Assembly: GCA_022575985.1 (NCBI GenBank)
Contig: JAKSXM010000156.1
Span: forward strand, 2,666,001 to 2,730,000
Reading direction: 5' to 3'
Length of the DNA stretch: 64,000 bases
From: Anagrus nilaparvatae
Taxonomy: Eukaryota > Arthropoda > Insecta > Hymenoptera > Mymaridae
The notes below the pieces were generated by a model that worked only from the letters and a program-made list of their open reading frames with translations, did not search any database and was not told where the DNA came from. This document shows, one piece after another, positions 1-11,973 of this stretch. Within the stretch, counting starts at the first letter, position 1. Each line of letters opens with the position of its first letter. The position numbers and the translations under genes were made by a program.

Positions 1-388
1 ATTATATCACCCGTGCCTTGTTTAAATAAAATTTTGGATTTTATGGGCCCCTAAAAAATTTTTGCGAAAAATATGCACCATTTTTTTCAAATTCACCATA
101 ACATAGATGAATCGCAACTCTATTATTTCATATTTCGAATACTTATGTGAACTTTACGCACTGACGGGACGATCCCGGGGACGACTTTATCGTACTTTTT
201 AAATAAAATTATTTATGAAATTCGTGATATAAATGCATATTTCATCGGATAGGATTACAGTCCCTTCGCATATGGTGTAACACAATTTTATATGTTTTTG
301 TTTCATAAAATACTATTTTAAAACTAAATATCTAATAAAAACTTGATTAACAAAAAAAAGTTATGTTTTAATTTTTTTTTAATTTCAG
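1..388 (+). other. Intron of NBL1-like gene (partial)
   Basis: AT-rich sequence upstream of the NBL1-like exon. It ends in a pyrimidine-rich tract and a TTTCAG acceptor at 383-388. Earlier exons of the gene lie outside the window. No other feature is seen. Confidence 0.6.
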
Positions 389-1228
389 GTAACTTTAGAA
401 TGTAAGGATATTTACAACAAAACTGTCAGTATGCAGAAAAAAGTACAAATGATTAGCAATTGCTCGTGTAGTTCTTGCACAGAAAGTTCCAAAATAAAAC
501 CTGATTTTAATAGCTTACTTCAATCACTAGAGCAGCAAGCTGGAAAAATTCATCTACCTGTAATACCAGCATCAACATCTGAACAAAACTCTGAATCTCA
601 AGATTCTGACAATAATGAAGATGATCAACAAACACCCGACTTATTAGTAGACTTAAATGCTTCAAATAAGCCTATAAGTCCTCCCCAAGGAAAAGCAGTT
701 GAACGTATACAGCAACTAGTTAAACAACTTAGCGACTCCGCATTGGCTGCTGATAAGCTCGCAGCTTTTGGAGAGCTTGGAGATCTTCAAAGGCTTGATC
801 GACCTGGAGCTGAAGCATTGTTGTTAAAATTAGGACAACTTTTGCATAAATTCTCAGGACCCGAATCTTCGAGTAATTCATCATCTCCAAGTCAGCATCT
901 AGATGAAGGATCTGAAATGGAGCAAGAACTTGAAAAAGAAATTTTTGTACCATCAGAAACCTTACCATCACCACCACCATCTTTAAAAAATCCAGAAGAT
1001 GAAGAGCCACAGGTACCATCATTGCAGGATCAACAGGATCGAGTAGCAGCTTCATTGCTGCACAGGCATGGGCCACATCATTCAATGGTTATTGACGCTG
1101 GTGTCAAGGAAAAGATTGACGTTGAATCGCATTATTTACAACCTGCTATACCAGGACAGGAAATCAGTTACCAAGATAATGTTAGAACTGAAGATAAAGA
1201 AGAAAAAAATAATGAAAAAGACTTTTAA
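389..1228 (+). CDS. NBL1: NBL1/DAN-family secreted cystine-knot protein, C-terminal exon (partial)
   Basis: This is the last coding exon of a DAN-domain protein, a family of secreted BMP antagonists (human NBL1, gremlin, cerberus). The exon opens directly after the acceptor at 387-388 and reads VTLECKDIYN, then NCSCSSCTE. That C-x-C-x-x-C cluster is where the DAN cystine knot normally ends. About 230 further residues follow: an acidic, Ser/Pro-rich stretch, a predicted amphipathic helical block (roughly residues 100-155 of the exon, rich in Leu, Ala and Gln) and another acidic Ser/Pro tail. Vertebrate NBL1 also has an acidic, Pro-rich tail but a much shorter one. The upstream part of the domain and the signal peptide are outside the window. 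The internal ATG at 431 is not the real start, because the frame is open and conserved back to the acceptor. The stop is at 1226-1228, and an AATAAA overlaps it at 1228-1233. Confidence 0.8.
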   Translation, partial: VTLECKDIYNKTVSMQKKVQMISNCSCSSCTESSKIKPDFNSLLQSLEQQAGKIHLPVIPASTSEQNSESQDSDNNEDDQQTPDLLVDLNASNKPISPPQGKAVERIQQLVKQLSDSALAADKLAAFGELGDLQRLDRPGAEALLLKLGQLLHKFSGPESSSNSSSPSQHLDEGSEMEQELEKEIFVPSETLPSPPPSLKNPEDEEPQVPSLQDQQDRVAASLLHRHGPHHSMVIDAGVKEKIDVESHYLQPAIPGQEISYQDNVRTEDKEEKNNEKDF

Positions 1229-1637
1229 ATAAATTATACTTCATAGATTTAATTTATAATTATTATTATTTGTTATCAAAATTCAAATTAAATCAGTGAG
1301 TTTGGTTATATATAAGTGAAAAATAAATAAGTGAATTTATCTATTTTGAAAAGACTAATAAATTCTAACGATATAAGAGAATAATAGAAAAAAAATTGTT
1401 TTTTTTTACAAAAGTTTAAATATTATGTTCGTTAATTAGAATTTATTTTATGAATTATGTACAAATATTAAGGTTGTATTAGCTATTATAATATTGCAAA
1501 TTTTCAGCAATGGAAACAGTACCTTTAAAAAAAAAAAAATCGCCTCTTAAAATTGGTCTCAAAATTGGTTTCCAAATAGTATAACAGAAAAGTCTTATGA
1601 ATATTTTTATAAATTATTTATAAAATAAGTTGTTTTC
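1229..1637. other. 3' UTR and intergenic DNA
   Basis: AT-rich sequence after the NBL1-like stop with several AATAAA-type hexamers. One lies near 1322-1330, so the transcript may end within the first 100-200 bases. No other structure is seen. Confidence 0.5.
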
Positions 1638-1639
1638 TA

Positions 1640-1935
1640 CACTGTAAAAAGTAACTTTCTTAGATTAACAAAAAAAATAGAATGTTTTCGAAAAATTAGT
1701 AAATTTTGAAAGTTGTAAATTCACAACTATTTTTCGTTAATTTACAACTATTTTTTGTAAATTTTCGAAAAAAATTGTAAATTATCAAATTTTCTTGTGA
1801 ATTCACAAAAAAAAATCGAAAATGCTGGAATTTTTTGTTAATATACTAAATTTAGTAAATTTTCGATTTTTTTTAATAATTTTTCGAAAATGTTCTAATT
1901 TTTTTGTTAATATAAGGAAGTTACTTTTTACAGTG
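1640..1935. mobile_element. 296-bp MITE with TA target duplication (Tc1/mariner-like)
   Basis: The ends are CACTGTAAAAAGTAACTT and its inverted copy, and the inverted match continues imperfectly for much of each half, so the whole unit can fold into a hairpin. TA dinucleotides flank it at 1638-1639 and 1936-1937, as expected for IS630/Tc1/mariner insertion. There is no coding capacity. A truncated relative lies at about 8650-8760. Confidence 0.75.
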
Positions 1936-1937
1936 TA

Positions 1938-4599
1938 TTTAATTTTCAAAAACTTATTTTTCTATCTTGGTATCTATTTAAAATAGATTGACGATATACC
2001 TTATTAAGATATTTAAAAAAGTTTTTACTCAATTTTCACAAAATTTTTGTTACTTTTTTAAATATTTGAATTTTTTTAAATTTATTTGGAGATTAACTGT
2101 ATTTATTATAAAATAATTTTTTTTTTAAGTGTCTTTAATTTATTAGAGCAAAATCATGATTAAATTACACGAATTTGTCTTATCTTATGTAAATTTATCT
2201 TATGTAAAATAAAACTGCGCATTATACCGGATAAAATTTTAAATTAAAAAAATTGGAAAATTATGCTTAGATTTATCATAAGTATGTATCAAAAAATGCA
2301 CTAAAAAATTTTCCCACTGGCTGCAAGCAGGAATTTTTTCTTGACTCAAACGGATTTGAGCTTGCCCCAAGTAGAATTATTTTCAGTTTATTAAGATACT
2401 AATTACAAAATAAATTATTGCAGTTATTTTTGCTGAATAAATATACGGTTAATTTGATACGCTGGAATTGTTCAAAATGTTTCAAGTAAATTAGCTGATA
2501 ATTTGTAAAGTATGCAAAACGCTGAAGATTTTTTTAATTCCAAGCAAGTTCGTTTATATAATACCTGAAAAGCTTTTTATATATACTCGACCACCTTAAA
2601 TAATTTATATCTTGATTAAAATTTCAAGTGCAGTAATTTATACTTCTGAAGCAATTGTACTTAATTAATAAGTTAAAAAACGTATTTTTAAAATTTAAAT
2701 TATTATTTTTTGTAAAAAGTCCGTCCTAAATAATAATGATTTTTGTATTTTAATTAGTGTTTATTATAAAATAAAAAAAATATTTATGTACATTGTACAT
2801 ACAAGGAATCAACAATTTGGGATAGTTATTACTTATTTATAAGTAATCAGACAACTGATTCAGTGTCCAATTTTTAATCTGCTGCAACTTTATTTTCAAA
2901 ACACTCATTATAGCTTCTATGAATTTCCAAATTGTTTATTTTTTGTATGTGTAAATTAATTTTTTTTTAAATATGTATAGAGAGAAAAACTAATATATAT
3001 TAATTTAATATTACATTATTTTTAGATTATTGTAAAAAAACAAAAAATATTGTTAATTTTAATTTTGAATTATATTTTAAGTAGATAATAAATAAATTTA
3101 TATGAATGAAAGGTATTAAATTGTATCTTACAAAAATTAAATAATAAAATATAATGATAATTTTAAAATTTTTATATACTTATTTAGAATATAATTTCAA
3201 GGTCTTAAAGGAATTATATTTGTTTAGAAAACGATTTATTGTAGGATTAAAAGTATCCAGGTAAATATTGTGACTTATTGGCTTAAATCCGTATAAGTAT
3301 TTAGAGAATTTTAAAATTCACAAGAGTGATTGTGTTATAAAATCACATACCTCTTTTGACAAGGGAAGGCTACATTTGGGAATGTAAAAAAGGTGAATGT
3401 GTTTGGTTGTAAAAGTCGAATTTTTTTACGGAAAAAGCAAACCAGTATAGGGATTTAGAAGTTAGCTTAATAGTAAAATATAAAAGTAAGCTGCGATTTG
3501 GTATATAATCTCGCAGCTGGCAATATAATTTAAATTTAAATAATGCATTAAAATAAATAAACAATGTGATAAATTTAGCAAATAAAATATTCAAGCTAAA
3601 ATTTACATTAGTAACTTAAATTTAAGCTATATAATAAGATTGAACTAAATAATTACTATTAATCTATAAACAAAATATTACACACGTACAAAAAGCTATT
3701 AGTTTATTTTAAATTATAAATAAAAAATACTAAATTTTTCCAAGTAACTTAAATTCGAATATATTTTATCTAATATTTTATAGATTATTTATTGAAGCTT
3801 TTTGCTCGTGGATTCAAACATTATTGAAAATTTAAGATATTCAATTACCAAATCAGAAACTTAAAATCATGAGTAAGTAAATATTTCTGTACTCATAATA
3901 TATTTTTAAAAGAATCTCCCTCAAGTTCAAAAATTTCACTCCCAATACACTCTTCCTAATCTAAAGAATGGAGAATTGAATATAAACTCATTAATTGCAT
4001 GATTTTGTAATAAATTTCTTTTTTTTTTAAGTTCAGCTAAATTAAATTAGGTATCTATTGATAAATGTTTTACTAATAATTCTTTAAAAATTTGGAACAG
4101 ATAAGGCCTTTTTACAAACAAAACATCTGCTATCTTATAAAATGATTTATGTATCAGTTATTGTAATTACAGGGTTCAAAGATGGACCTAGAAATTTTTT
4201 TTGGCAGGGGCCCAATCTGAATTATCGTTGTTAGGGAAGAATCTCACATCTTTTAAATAATAATTTTACCCTTTTTAGAGGGTCAGTCGACCCCCTTGAC
4301 CCCCCCCCCCCCCTCCTCCAAAAAGTCCCTAGTTTAACGTTCAAGAAACCTGTGACTTTATAAGCCTTATTAATTATATTAAAGCAGTGTCTTTCATTTA
4401 AAATAACCCCCAGATCTTAAATTTCAGATACTCGTTAAATTAATGCTTAACTAACAACTTTTAAGAAAAAAATATGAATTACTTTTTTTTCAAGCATTTA
4501 TAGGCATACCATTTAGCTTTAAAAAAAAAGTTTATCTATTAGGGAAATCTGAAAGGAAATCTAATTTTACTTAATTTAGTCTAACTGCTCTCGCATTAA
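1938..4599. other. Intergenic AT-rich DNA
   Basis: No gene is supported. A 74-codon minus-strand frame at 3370-3594 has no recognisable content. A C-homopolymer interrupted by few bases lies near 4300-4320, and the sequence around 4170-4330 looks like decayed repeat DNA. Confidence 0.5.
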
Positions 4600-4751
4600 C
4601 CCATTAACGCCTGAAATCGACTTTAGCCACGTATCACTGAAAAATATTTCGGTTGCCGCAACAGGAATTCCAGCTATGAATAGTGGATTTTTTTTACGTC
4701 AAAGACGTAACATAAAACAATTCTTGATGATAAAAATAGATGTTTTTATAC

Positions 4752-7700
4752 TTTTTTTTTATGGGAGGAAATATGGTTTCCATGGCCACCGAAGACTTGG
4801 TCAATTCCTATTAACTAAACACACTTTAAACCCCCACAACGTTCTCTACCCCAAACCGGGACTCCAATTTCAAGTACAACTACGATTCGGGGCGCGCAGC
4901 ATGGCAACTGGCAGAAATGAGGGGTTAACAGGGTAGCCCTTATGTACTCTGCTACTTTGTTCCAATTTTCAGGACTCCGTAACATTTAAGGGGCCACTCT
5001 CTCCGTCCTCCAGATGGGGAAGAGCAGGCGCCCTTCCGAGTAGCGCACACATCCAAAGAATGTGTGCTCTGCAGTGTTATCCTCGCCTGAGCAGTGCAAG
5101 TGCAAGTAGCAACACTGCCCTGTTGCCATCTTATGTCACGTTTTTAGTATGTCACGGAAGTATCCAAGGGTTTTTTACCATAATCGACAATTTAATCGAT
5201 TTTGATAGGAACCATTCGACGAGTCAGCAGTACGATTGTAACCTACGGTAATTAACACCTGTCTTATAAAATATTTGAAATATTTGAATTTTATAAAATA
5301 TTTGAAAAATAGCGCTAAGATCTAAAAAGATGCTCAGTCGCGAATGCAGGAAAAGGTTAATTTTAAGCATAGAAACAAATAGAATCTTCTAGAAAGAATT
5401 TAAGTTATTTAATTAAATTAAATAATTAATATAAAAAATAATCTAAATTAAGTTGCATAGAACGTAATTCAATAAAGATATGTATAAAAAATATATATTG
5501 TAAAAGAATAATTAATTAATTAAATTTAAAAAAACAATTAAAACATTAAATAAAATAATCATATAAAATTATAAATTAATCATTCTCAAACATTCTAGAA
5601 TATTCAGGAAGACGGTTGTCCAGCTATAAAAAAACTCGCAAAATTGGGCTTTCTTCATTCTTTTGGCAACTCTCTCCTGAACCGCTAGTGTAACTAAGTT
5701 CAGAAATAAATTAGGAGATTCTTAAAAAATCGAATTTTTTATTTAAGGTGACGTTTGTCCTTAAACCTTTCCTTTTCCCCTCCTATGCTTATTTTTGCAA
5801 CTGACTTCTTTGAACTCAGCCCTCTTGCACTTTTTCTGTCGAGAGGGATTGTTAACAACCTGCTTGGAGGTGCGTTAGGTGGGTAGGACATACTTATTAA
5901 ACACATTTACATCAGGAGCGTCAGGTGCTCCTCCTTTTTCCTTGTTAAAAAGAACGAGATAGGCTACCTTCTACTCCCTTGGAAAGACTACCGCCACCAA
6001 GCATTAAACATTCTCAGCATGCTTTTGGTCGTTTCCGCATCCATTGTGTTATCAGACCTCCGGTTAAGTTTGACCATTACAACTTTGTAGCCAAGGCCTC
6101 AGGGGTTTTGTTCACGTTTTCACGCAACGAACGCAGGTAGCGATCCTTGCTTTATCGGATTGGTTTTTGTCTTCCAGAGACAGCGGGACGATTTTTTTCA
6201 GAAGTACACCAGTGAACCAGCTTTTCCCCTTTCCACGGTCTTCGACGAGGCATTGAAGCATCACAAGCCCCACTAAGCAATGAGGTTAATTTCTTATAAA
6301 TAAGACTTTGGCCTCGCGGGGACTCATAGATCCATGGACCAAACGGGGATAAACAACGACTCCATCCAAAGATACTCCTCGAATTTGTCCTCGTCTATCT
6401 TAGGGACATTCCAACCAAGGGGACGCCTTCTATATAGAAGCCGTTGCAAGGTTTCCTCCATCATCCGGAAGAAAATGATTACTACCCGTATAATCATCCA
6501 CCACCCTTGAGTCTCCAATCCTCCTGGATGCACCTTCTGTTGCAAAGGTTATATCTGGGATCAAAATACTCCACCATAAGTAGGTCTATTTCCTTTATTT
6601 TGGTTCACTAGTTTTCATTTCAAGTACCATTTTCTTCTTGCGATTTGTTAAGAGTATGCCCCATTTTAAGTCTCTAGCGTTTAAATCTCCCTCGAGGATA
6701 ACGATTGCGGCAACCTTGCAGATCGTGTCTTCAATGGTGACTAACTTTGCAACGAGTACCTCGTCATCGTCGTTTGGGGAAAGATAGCAAATTATATATG
6801 TTGTCTCTCCGCAAGTAGCCTAAAAGTGGCAATTACCTTTCCCATATCGGGACGCTTGGGCTCTACCTCGGAGCCATACAGCAGAGCAGCCAGTATCATC
6901 GGAGTGCAAGGGTTCGCATATAATGTTAAATATATATTATATTCGCATATAATGTAAAATTGCTTTTTTTTTGGGAGGGGGGCCCTTCCGAGTAGGGGCC
7001 TTTTTCGTAGGACGAGGAGAATGCTGTTTACGCAGACCATACAGCGCGTACTATATATGGTTATGTGGGGCTCAACCTCAAATTCAAGGTAATACCCTTT
7101 TAAACTCCCCACTCTCCTGCATTTATGATAATATAGAATCCGGACCGGGACTTCCTGTTTAGGTATTACTTCGGTCCTGAAAAAATGCAGCCTAAGCATT
7201 TTTTCACCATCCCCTGCCAGTTAAAAGACCACTTAATAGATTGCTTGCTTATATTGCTTAATATCGATACTTTGATCCTCTTTTCAAACAAACTGTTGCA
7301 ATAACTCACCAGCTACTCTGGCTCTATTCATGTTCCCTTGGAGAACTTTGATCATTTCCGATAGTACTTTTTCTTTCCCGCAATCAGAGCCTCGCGGTAG
7401 CTGGGGCAGTTTCACTCGCATAGAGCTCCGTAGAGCACTTATCGGCCCTGTTCCTGCAGAGAAAACGCTCTGGTGTTTCTTTCAGGCAATGATTCCTTTT
7501 ATGGTTATCCGCACCGCATTTGAGACACACTTTTCTTCGGTCTAGACCTTTGCAGGCATACTGATTATGCCCGTAGCAACAACGCCTTGAGTCTGCTCGA
7601 AGGCGCACTCTATTATAAGCCCTTTTTGGACAGGTGTAGAGCTTGTACCTCTAAAAGTTCGACCACTGCCTTTATAGGAAAATTTTCTCCATGTAAAGCT

Positions 7701-7990
7701 GTCTACTGTTCAAGATCTATTTTAGAAGACGAGCCATTTCGCTCATAATGTATTTGGTTTTGAAGATGGAGACTGGTACTAGTTGTCTTTACTTTCCATT
7801 CCTATTTCTTTGGCAAATGCTTCCCTTATCTCCCGTTTGTTCGTGACCCCATACGGATCTCGAATTTCGAGTTTCAGTATATGGGGATCATTTCCGTTTG
7901 TTCAACTTCATTTGTTCTTATTTTTTTGGCAAATTCTGAAAATGCATATTCTCAAAAGTAGTCGGAAACCAATTTTTACATAAATTAGAA
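4752..7990 (-). mobile_element. Degenerate R1-clade non-LTR retrotransposon (LINE)
   Basis: Read on the minus strand, the pieces come in R1-like order. About 7900-7800 gives an ORF1 segment (LEIRDPYGVTNKREIREAFA). About 7608-7490 gives paired zinc knuckles (CKGLDRRKVCLKCGADNHK). About 6790-6650 gives the endonuclease core (CYLSPNDDDEV, then GDLNARDLKWG). About 6280-6230 gives the linker CDASMPRRRPWKGKK. About 5100-4940 gives the ORF2 tail (CSGEDNTAEHTFFGC, then SPENWNKVAEYI). Stops and frameshifts interrupt it throughout, and the central reverse-transcriptase part is missing or replaced by AT-rich DNA at about 5230-5640. The T run at 4752-4760 is the remnant poly(A) tail. It is an inactive relic. 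R1 itself targets 28S rDNA, but this copy is not in rDNA. Confidence 0.7.
7384..7608 (-). pseudogene. LINE ORF1 zinc-knuckle fragment
   Basis: This is the longest readable ORF1 piece of the dead R1-like LINE. It contains a CCHC-type knuckle (CLKCGADNHKRNHC) preceded by a second, partly degraded Cys/His cluster. In R1-clade elements this region binds RNA within the retrotransposition particle. The frame is cut on both sides, so no functional protein is expected. Confidence 0.65.
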
Positions 7991-8066
7991 AAAAAATCGC
8001 CGAGATTTACGTAGCCAATGTAGGTATGTGGCATAAGTCGATTGATTACAGGCGTTATAATGGGAT

Positions 8067-8640
8067 AAAATATTCTGCGATTTAAAACTGAATCGCTTAC
8101 TTAATAATTATGAATCTTCGCGTAGCGTTTTTCATGCAAATCAACCTATCGATAGAAATATTTAAATAAAATAATAATTAATTAAATTGTTAAAATATTA
8201 TGAATTAAGCTTACATAATGATTAATTTTCTGACATAAAAAATTTATTTAGCAAATAATATTACAATATAATAATAATACTGTTTTTTTATTTTTTAATA
8301 TTTTACATTTTTATCAAAAGATCAGATAACAATAATTTATTTTTTATGCACGTGTAATAAATGATTTATATATATATATATATATAATTATATGCAATAT
8401 ATGCAAAGTTCAAATCTTGAAATTCTTCATAAATTTTTACCTACATTTTTACTGTTATGGCATACATTCGGAACTAAAAAACACTGCTAAATTATTGACA
8501 ATATCGGTTCCTCAAGCAATAACAAAATATTTAAACAAAAATTGATATTTTTCCTTTAAATTTTTATTTTAAAATTTGATGAATAAAATTAGATATATTG
8601 CATCCAGAAAGAAAAGAAGTTAGTTACTCTAATAAAAAAT
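8067..8640. other. Intergenic AT-rich DNA with TA microsatellite
   Basis: No gene is seen. A short (TA)n tract lies at about 8367-8387. Confidence 0.5.
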
Positions 8641-8649
8641 AATATTATT

Positions 8650-8765
8650 GTAACTACCTTAGAATAACAAAAAAAAAATAGAATATTTTCGAAAAATTAG
8701 TAAATTTACAAAAAAATTTGTAAATATTCGATAAAAATCGTAAATTTACTAAATTTATGTTATAT
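8650..8765. repeat. Truncated copy of the 296-bp MITE
   Basis: The sequence from GTAACTACCTTAGAATAAC onward follows the left half of the MITE at 1640-1935, including the TTTTCGAAAAATTAGTAAAT core. The outer CACTGTAAAAA end and the right half are not recognisable. Confidence 0.55.
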
Positions 8766-9169
8766 TAAATGTATTAAAATTCTACTCGGCTAAGATTCAT
8801 AAAATCGCCTCAGAACGATTTAAAAATTTTTTTGATTGATTAATTAATTGATTCTTATACAAAATTGTACAAAAGATTATAAAAAGATAGATATCAAAGA
8901 AGAAAAATTGCGCGAGCACGTTATTTACAAGATAAGTTTATTAGCAAAAGAAAAAAAAAAGAAAAATACATATATTTGCAAAAATTGAACAATCTTAAAA
9001 ACAAAAGAAAAATAATATAAAATGTAATGTATAACAATTTATAAATAATTTAAAAAAAAAAAATAATAAGAAAATATTAATATTTACAAAATCATTAATT
9101 AAAGCTAATTAATAGAAGAAGATTTGGAATCTAGGATATTAATTATAATATAAAAGCGTGGATTTAATA
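8766..9169. other. Intergenic A-rich DNA
   Basis: A-rich low-complexity sequence with no gene. The 3' boundary of the LINE that follows is not sharp and may reach into this stretch. Confidence 0.4.
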
Positions 9170-9300
9170 AGAGTAAAGGGGTTGGGAAAGTTATCATTAA
9201 TAATTGGGAAAGTTCAGAGTGGGTGAGAGCAGAGGGATAGGAAGTATTCAGGAATGGGAACAGGAGAACTTAAGGCAAGACTGTGTGAAGCTTATAGGTA

Positions 9301-9609
9301 TTAAACATAGGTAGAGGAGTCATTCTGTAAAAGGTAACGATAAATATTAAGTTTGAAGGTGTCAATGGAGGGAGAAAGGCGGATGTATTCAAGGAGGGTA
9401 TTCCAGAAATTGATCATGTGCAAAAGAGGAGAATTATTGAACATTGAGCATGTAGAAGTAGGAACGGAAAGATGGGGGCGTAAATCACGAGCAGGAACAT
9501 AGACGTTGATTTTATCCTTTAGGTATCGAGGTAGGCAGTTGTTAAGGGTGTTATAAATGTATAGAGCTTTCATATATTTTTGGCGTAACCTGACATTTAA
9601 CCAACCCAA
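9301..9609 (-). pseudogene. LINE ORF2 C-terminal domain fragment
   Basis: Open stretch encoding the post-RT domain of the LINE: GWLNVRLRQKYMKALYIYN, then RDLRPHLSVPTS, then NFWNTLLEYIRLS and a final IDTFKLNIYRYLL. The order matches the typical CR1-like ORF2 C-terminus (PVRLR...Y / RDLR / FWN.LP..IR / FK..L..YL). It has no initiation context of its own and is separated from the RT core by frame breaks. Confidence 0.7.
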
Positions 9610-10024
9610 TTTTAATCTAGCAAGTGATGTTCTGTTTGGAAATTTGATAGCCGGTCATATTGGTACCCTAACAGATTACCCATGATAAAGGCGCCATAGT
9701 CGAAGAGAGTAAAAATTAAAGAGCAAACTAAACGTCTACGAAGTAACAGTGAAATAAAATTCTTAAAATATCTGAGTCTGTAAAGAATATAATTTATTGA
9801 TTTAGGTATGCCAGCTCATATCTGAATCGAGAAAGAGACCAAGATTTTTGACTGAGTTTGAAATTGGAATATGACTTCCGCTAAAGTAAAAAGTGGTTTT
9901 ATTCGGATAAAAGTCCTGACAATTTTTTCCAAAAATTATAAAACTTGTTTTTTCTTTATTGAACTGAAAGTTGTTATGCGAGGCCCATGTTTATTTTTAA
10001 GATCATTTTGTAAAAGAGAAATGC

Positions 10025-10399
10025 CTAAGTTGTAGTCTTTCTTCGGTATTTAAAGATAAATTTGTAGGTCATCTGCAAAAAGCAATCTTTTGTCTCATAA
10101 AGAATATGAGAACTAATGTCATTCATATAAATTAAGAAAAGTAGAGGGCCCAAAACAGAGCCTTGGGGGACACAACTTTTAACTGATACAGCAGAAGAAA
10201 TTTTATTACCTAGTATGACAGATTGAGTTCGGTCAGAAAGGTAGCTAAAAAACCAGTGTACTACATCCTTGGATAAACCATGGTTCAATAGCTTGGATAA
10301 AAGAAGCTTGTGTGAAACTCTATCAAATGCTTTTGAGAGGTCAAGCATTAGTAAGATGGTGGTATTGTCATCATGGTAACCCCTAAAAATATCGTTCAC
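10025..10399 (-). pseudogene. LINE reverse-transcriptase core fragment
   Basis: Encodes RT motifs in order: LDLSKAFDRVSHKLLLSKL (first catalytic Asp), then VPQGSVLGPLLFLIYMNDI. The catalytic ADD box is present in the DNA (LFADDLQIYL) but in a different frame, so a single frameshift falls between the two motifs. This explains the meaningless end of the 124-codon frame. Confidence 0.8.
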
Positions 10400-11973
10400 T
10401 AGATTTGTCAGAAGGGCTTGGGTACTATGTTGTTTTTGGAAACCGGATTGGAAAGTGTCAAGAACTTTGTGCTGAGTTAAATATTGAGATAATTAATTGT
10501 GGATTATTTTTTCGAAAATCTTAGATAGTATTGATAGGAGAGAAACCGGACGATAGTTGCTTAGTGAAAGGGGATTCGGTATTTTATTGACAGGGATAAT
10601 ATGACTGTGTTTCCAGGCAGATGGAAATTTTTTAAGAATTATGGACTTATTAAATAGGGACACTAAGACCTTTGAAAGCGCAGGTAGACATAATTTTAGA
10701 ACTTCTAATGAAATACCATCTGGGCCTTTAGATGGTAGAAAACTGTTTAAAGGCCCAATTTAAGTTGTCTATAGTAATATTAGTAAATTTAAATAGGGAG
10801 CGTTCCAAGGCTGGCGAGATATTGTTTTGTTGAATAGAGAATAGAGGGGTCAAAGTTTTGGGTAGAAAGAAAAAATTTATTGTGTTCATCTGGGGTGAAA
10901 TGAGGTTTGGTAGTTGTAGAGGAGCTGGTGATACCCAAGTGCTCCAATTCGCTCCGAATAACGGCAGGAGGATTGTTAGTCGATAATTTATTTGAATAAA
11001 AATTAATTTTTTCTGCTGAAATTGTCTCATTTAAGATATCTCTAAAATTTTTATAAGCATCTAGACGAGGCTGAATACGTTTTCGCTTGTAGCGGCGGTA
11101 AAGATAGTCTAAATGTTTAGACTCCTTTCTTAGCTCAGGTGTTAGCCATGGAAGAGATTTCTTAGTAATTCTTTAATGTTTTAGAGGAGCTACTGAGTCG
11201 AGATCATATAAAATATTACTAGCAGTTGTATCCCAGATGAAGTCAATATCTCTGCTTTTAAAGGCAAATGACCAGTTAAATTGTTTTAGGCGAATGGTGA
11301 ATTCCTCAGGATTAACATTTTTGAGATCACGGAAGGAAATACTAGTTTCATTGGTTTTGGGTGTGAAGATATCAAGAGTAGCATGTGTTAAATAGTGGTT
11401 GTTGATAAATAATTTTTTATCGAATGAGATTACTTTATCATTTTCATCGATAATTATTAAGTCTATAAAAGAATTTGAGACCGGTCCCTTGTGGGTTGCA
11501 CCATGAGGTATAAGGTAAAGATTATTATCGATAATTTAATCGTAGAGTAGCGTAGACTGACGATGGAAAAAAGACATATTGGTGTTGAAGTCACCGAGAA
11601 TTATTTTGTTACTATAATTGAGGGCGTGAGTGGATATGATATCAAGGAAATCCATGTTAAAAGATAGTGGATGATCAGGGGGTCTGTAGACTACCGCAAC
11701 CAAGATCTGGGCATTTAAAAAGGATACTTCACAGATCAGGTATTCCGAGAGTTTGTCTACCCCAGTATCTTTGCTAACTGTAAGTACTTTATATTCAAGG
11801 TTGAATTTAAAATTGCGGGCAACTCCTCCAGAGCTTCTGCCCTGTCTATCATTTCTGACTAAGGAATAGCCATTAAATCAGTAAAAGCTGGATGAAACCA
11901 GGTTTCAGATACAGCAATAATGTCAAAGGCTAAAGGGAGAAGTTCAGCTCTGCAGAATTCCAATCTTTTCGGT

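Larger units (their letters stand above)
4600..8064. mobile_element. Inverted-repeat element split by a LINE
   Basis: The left end CCCATTAACGCCTG and the right end CAGGCGTTATAATGGG are inverted copies, and the match continues inward for roughly 35 bp (...AATCGACTT...GCCAC). The interior is almost entirely the R1-like LINE at about 4752-7990, so the original element was probably only a few hundred bases. A 384-bp relative at 39092-39475 has similar termini and no LINE, which supports this reading. Confidence 0.6.

Noticed and set aside
729..1085. 118-codon minus-strand frame
   Set aside because: Antisense shadow of the NBL1-like exon, without splice or start context; the plus frame carries the recognisable motif.
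6792..7199. 135-codon minus frame as a host gene
   Set aside because: It lies in the dead LINE between ORF1 and endonuclease remnants, and the recognisable endonuclease words are in other frames.
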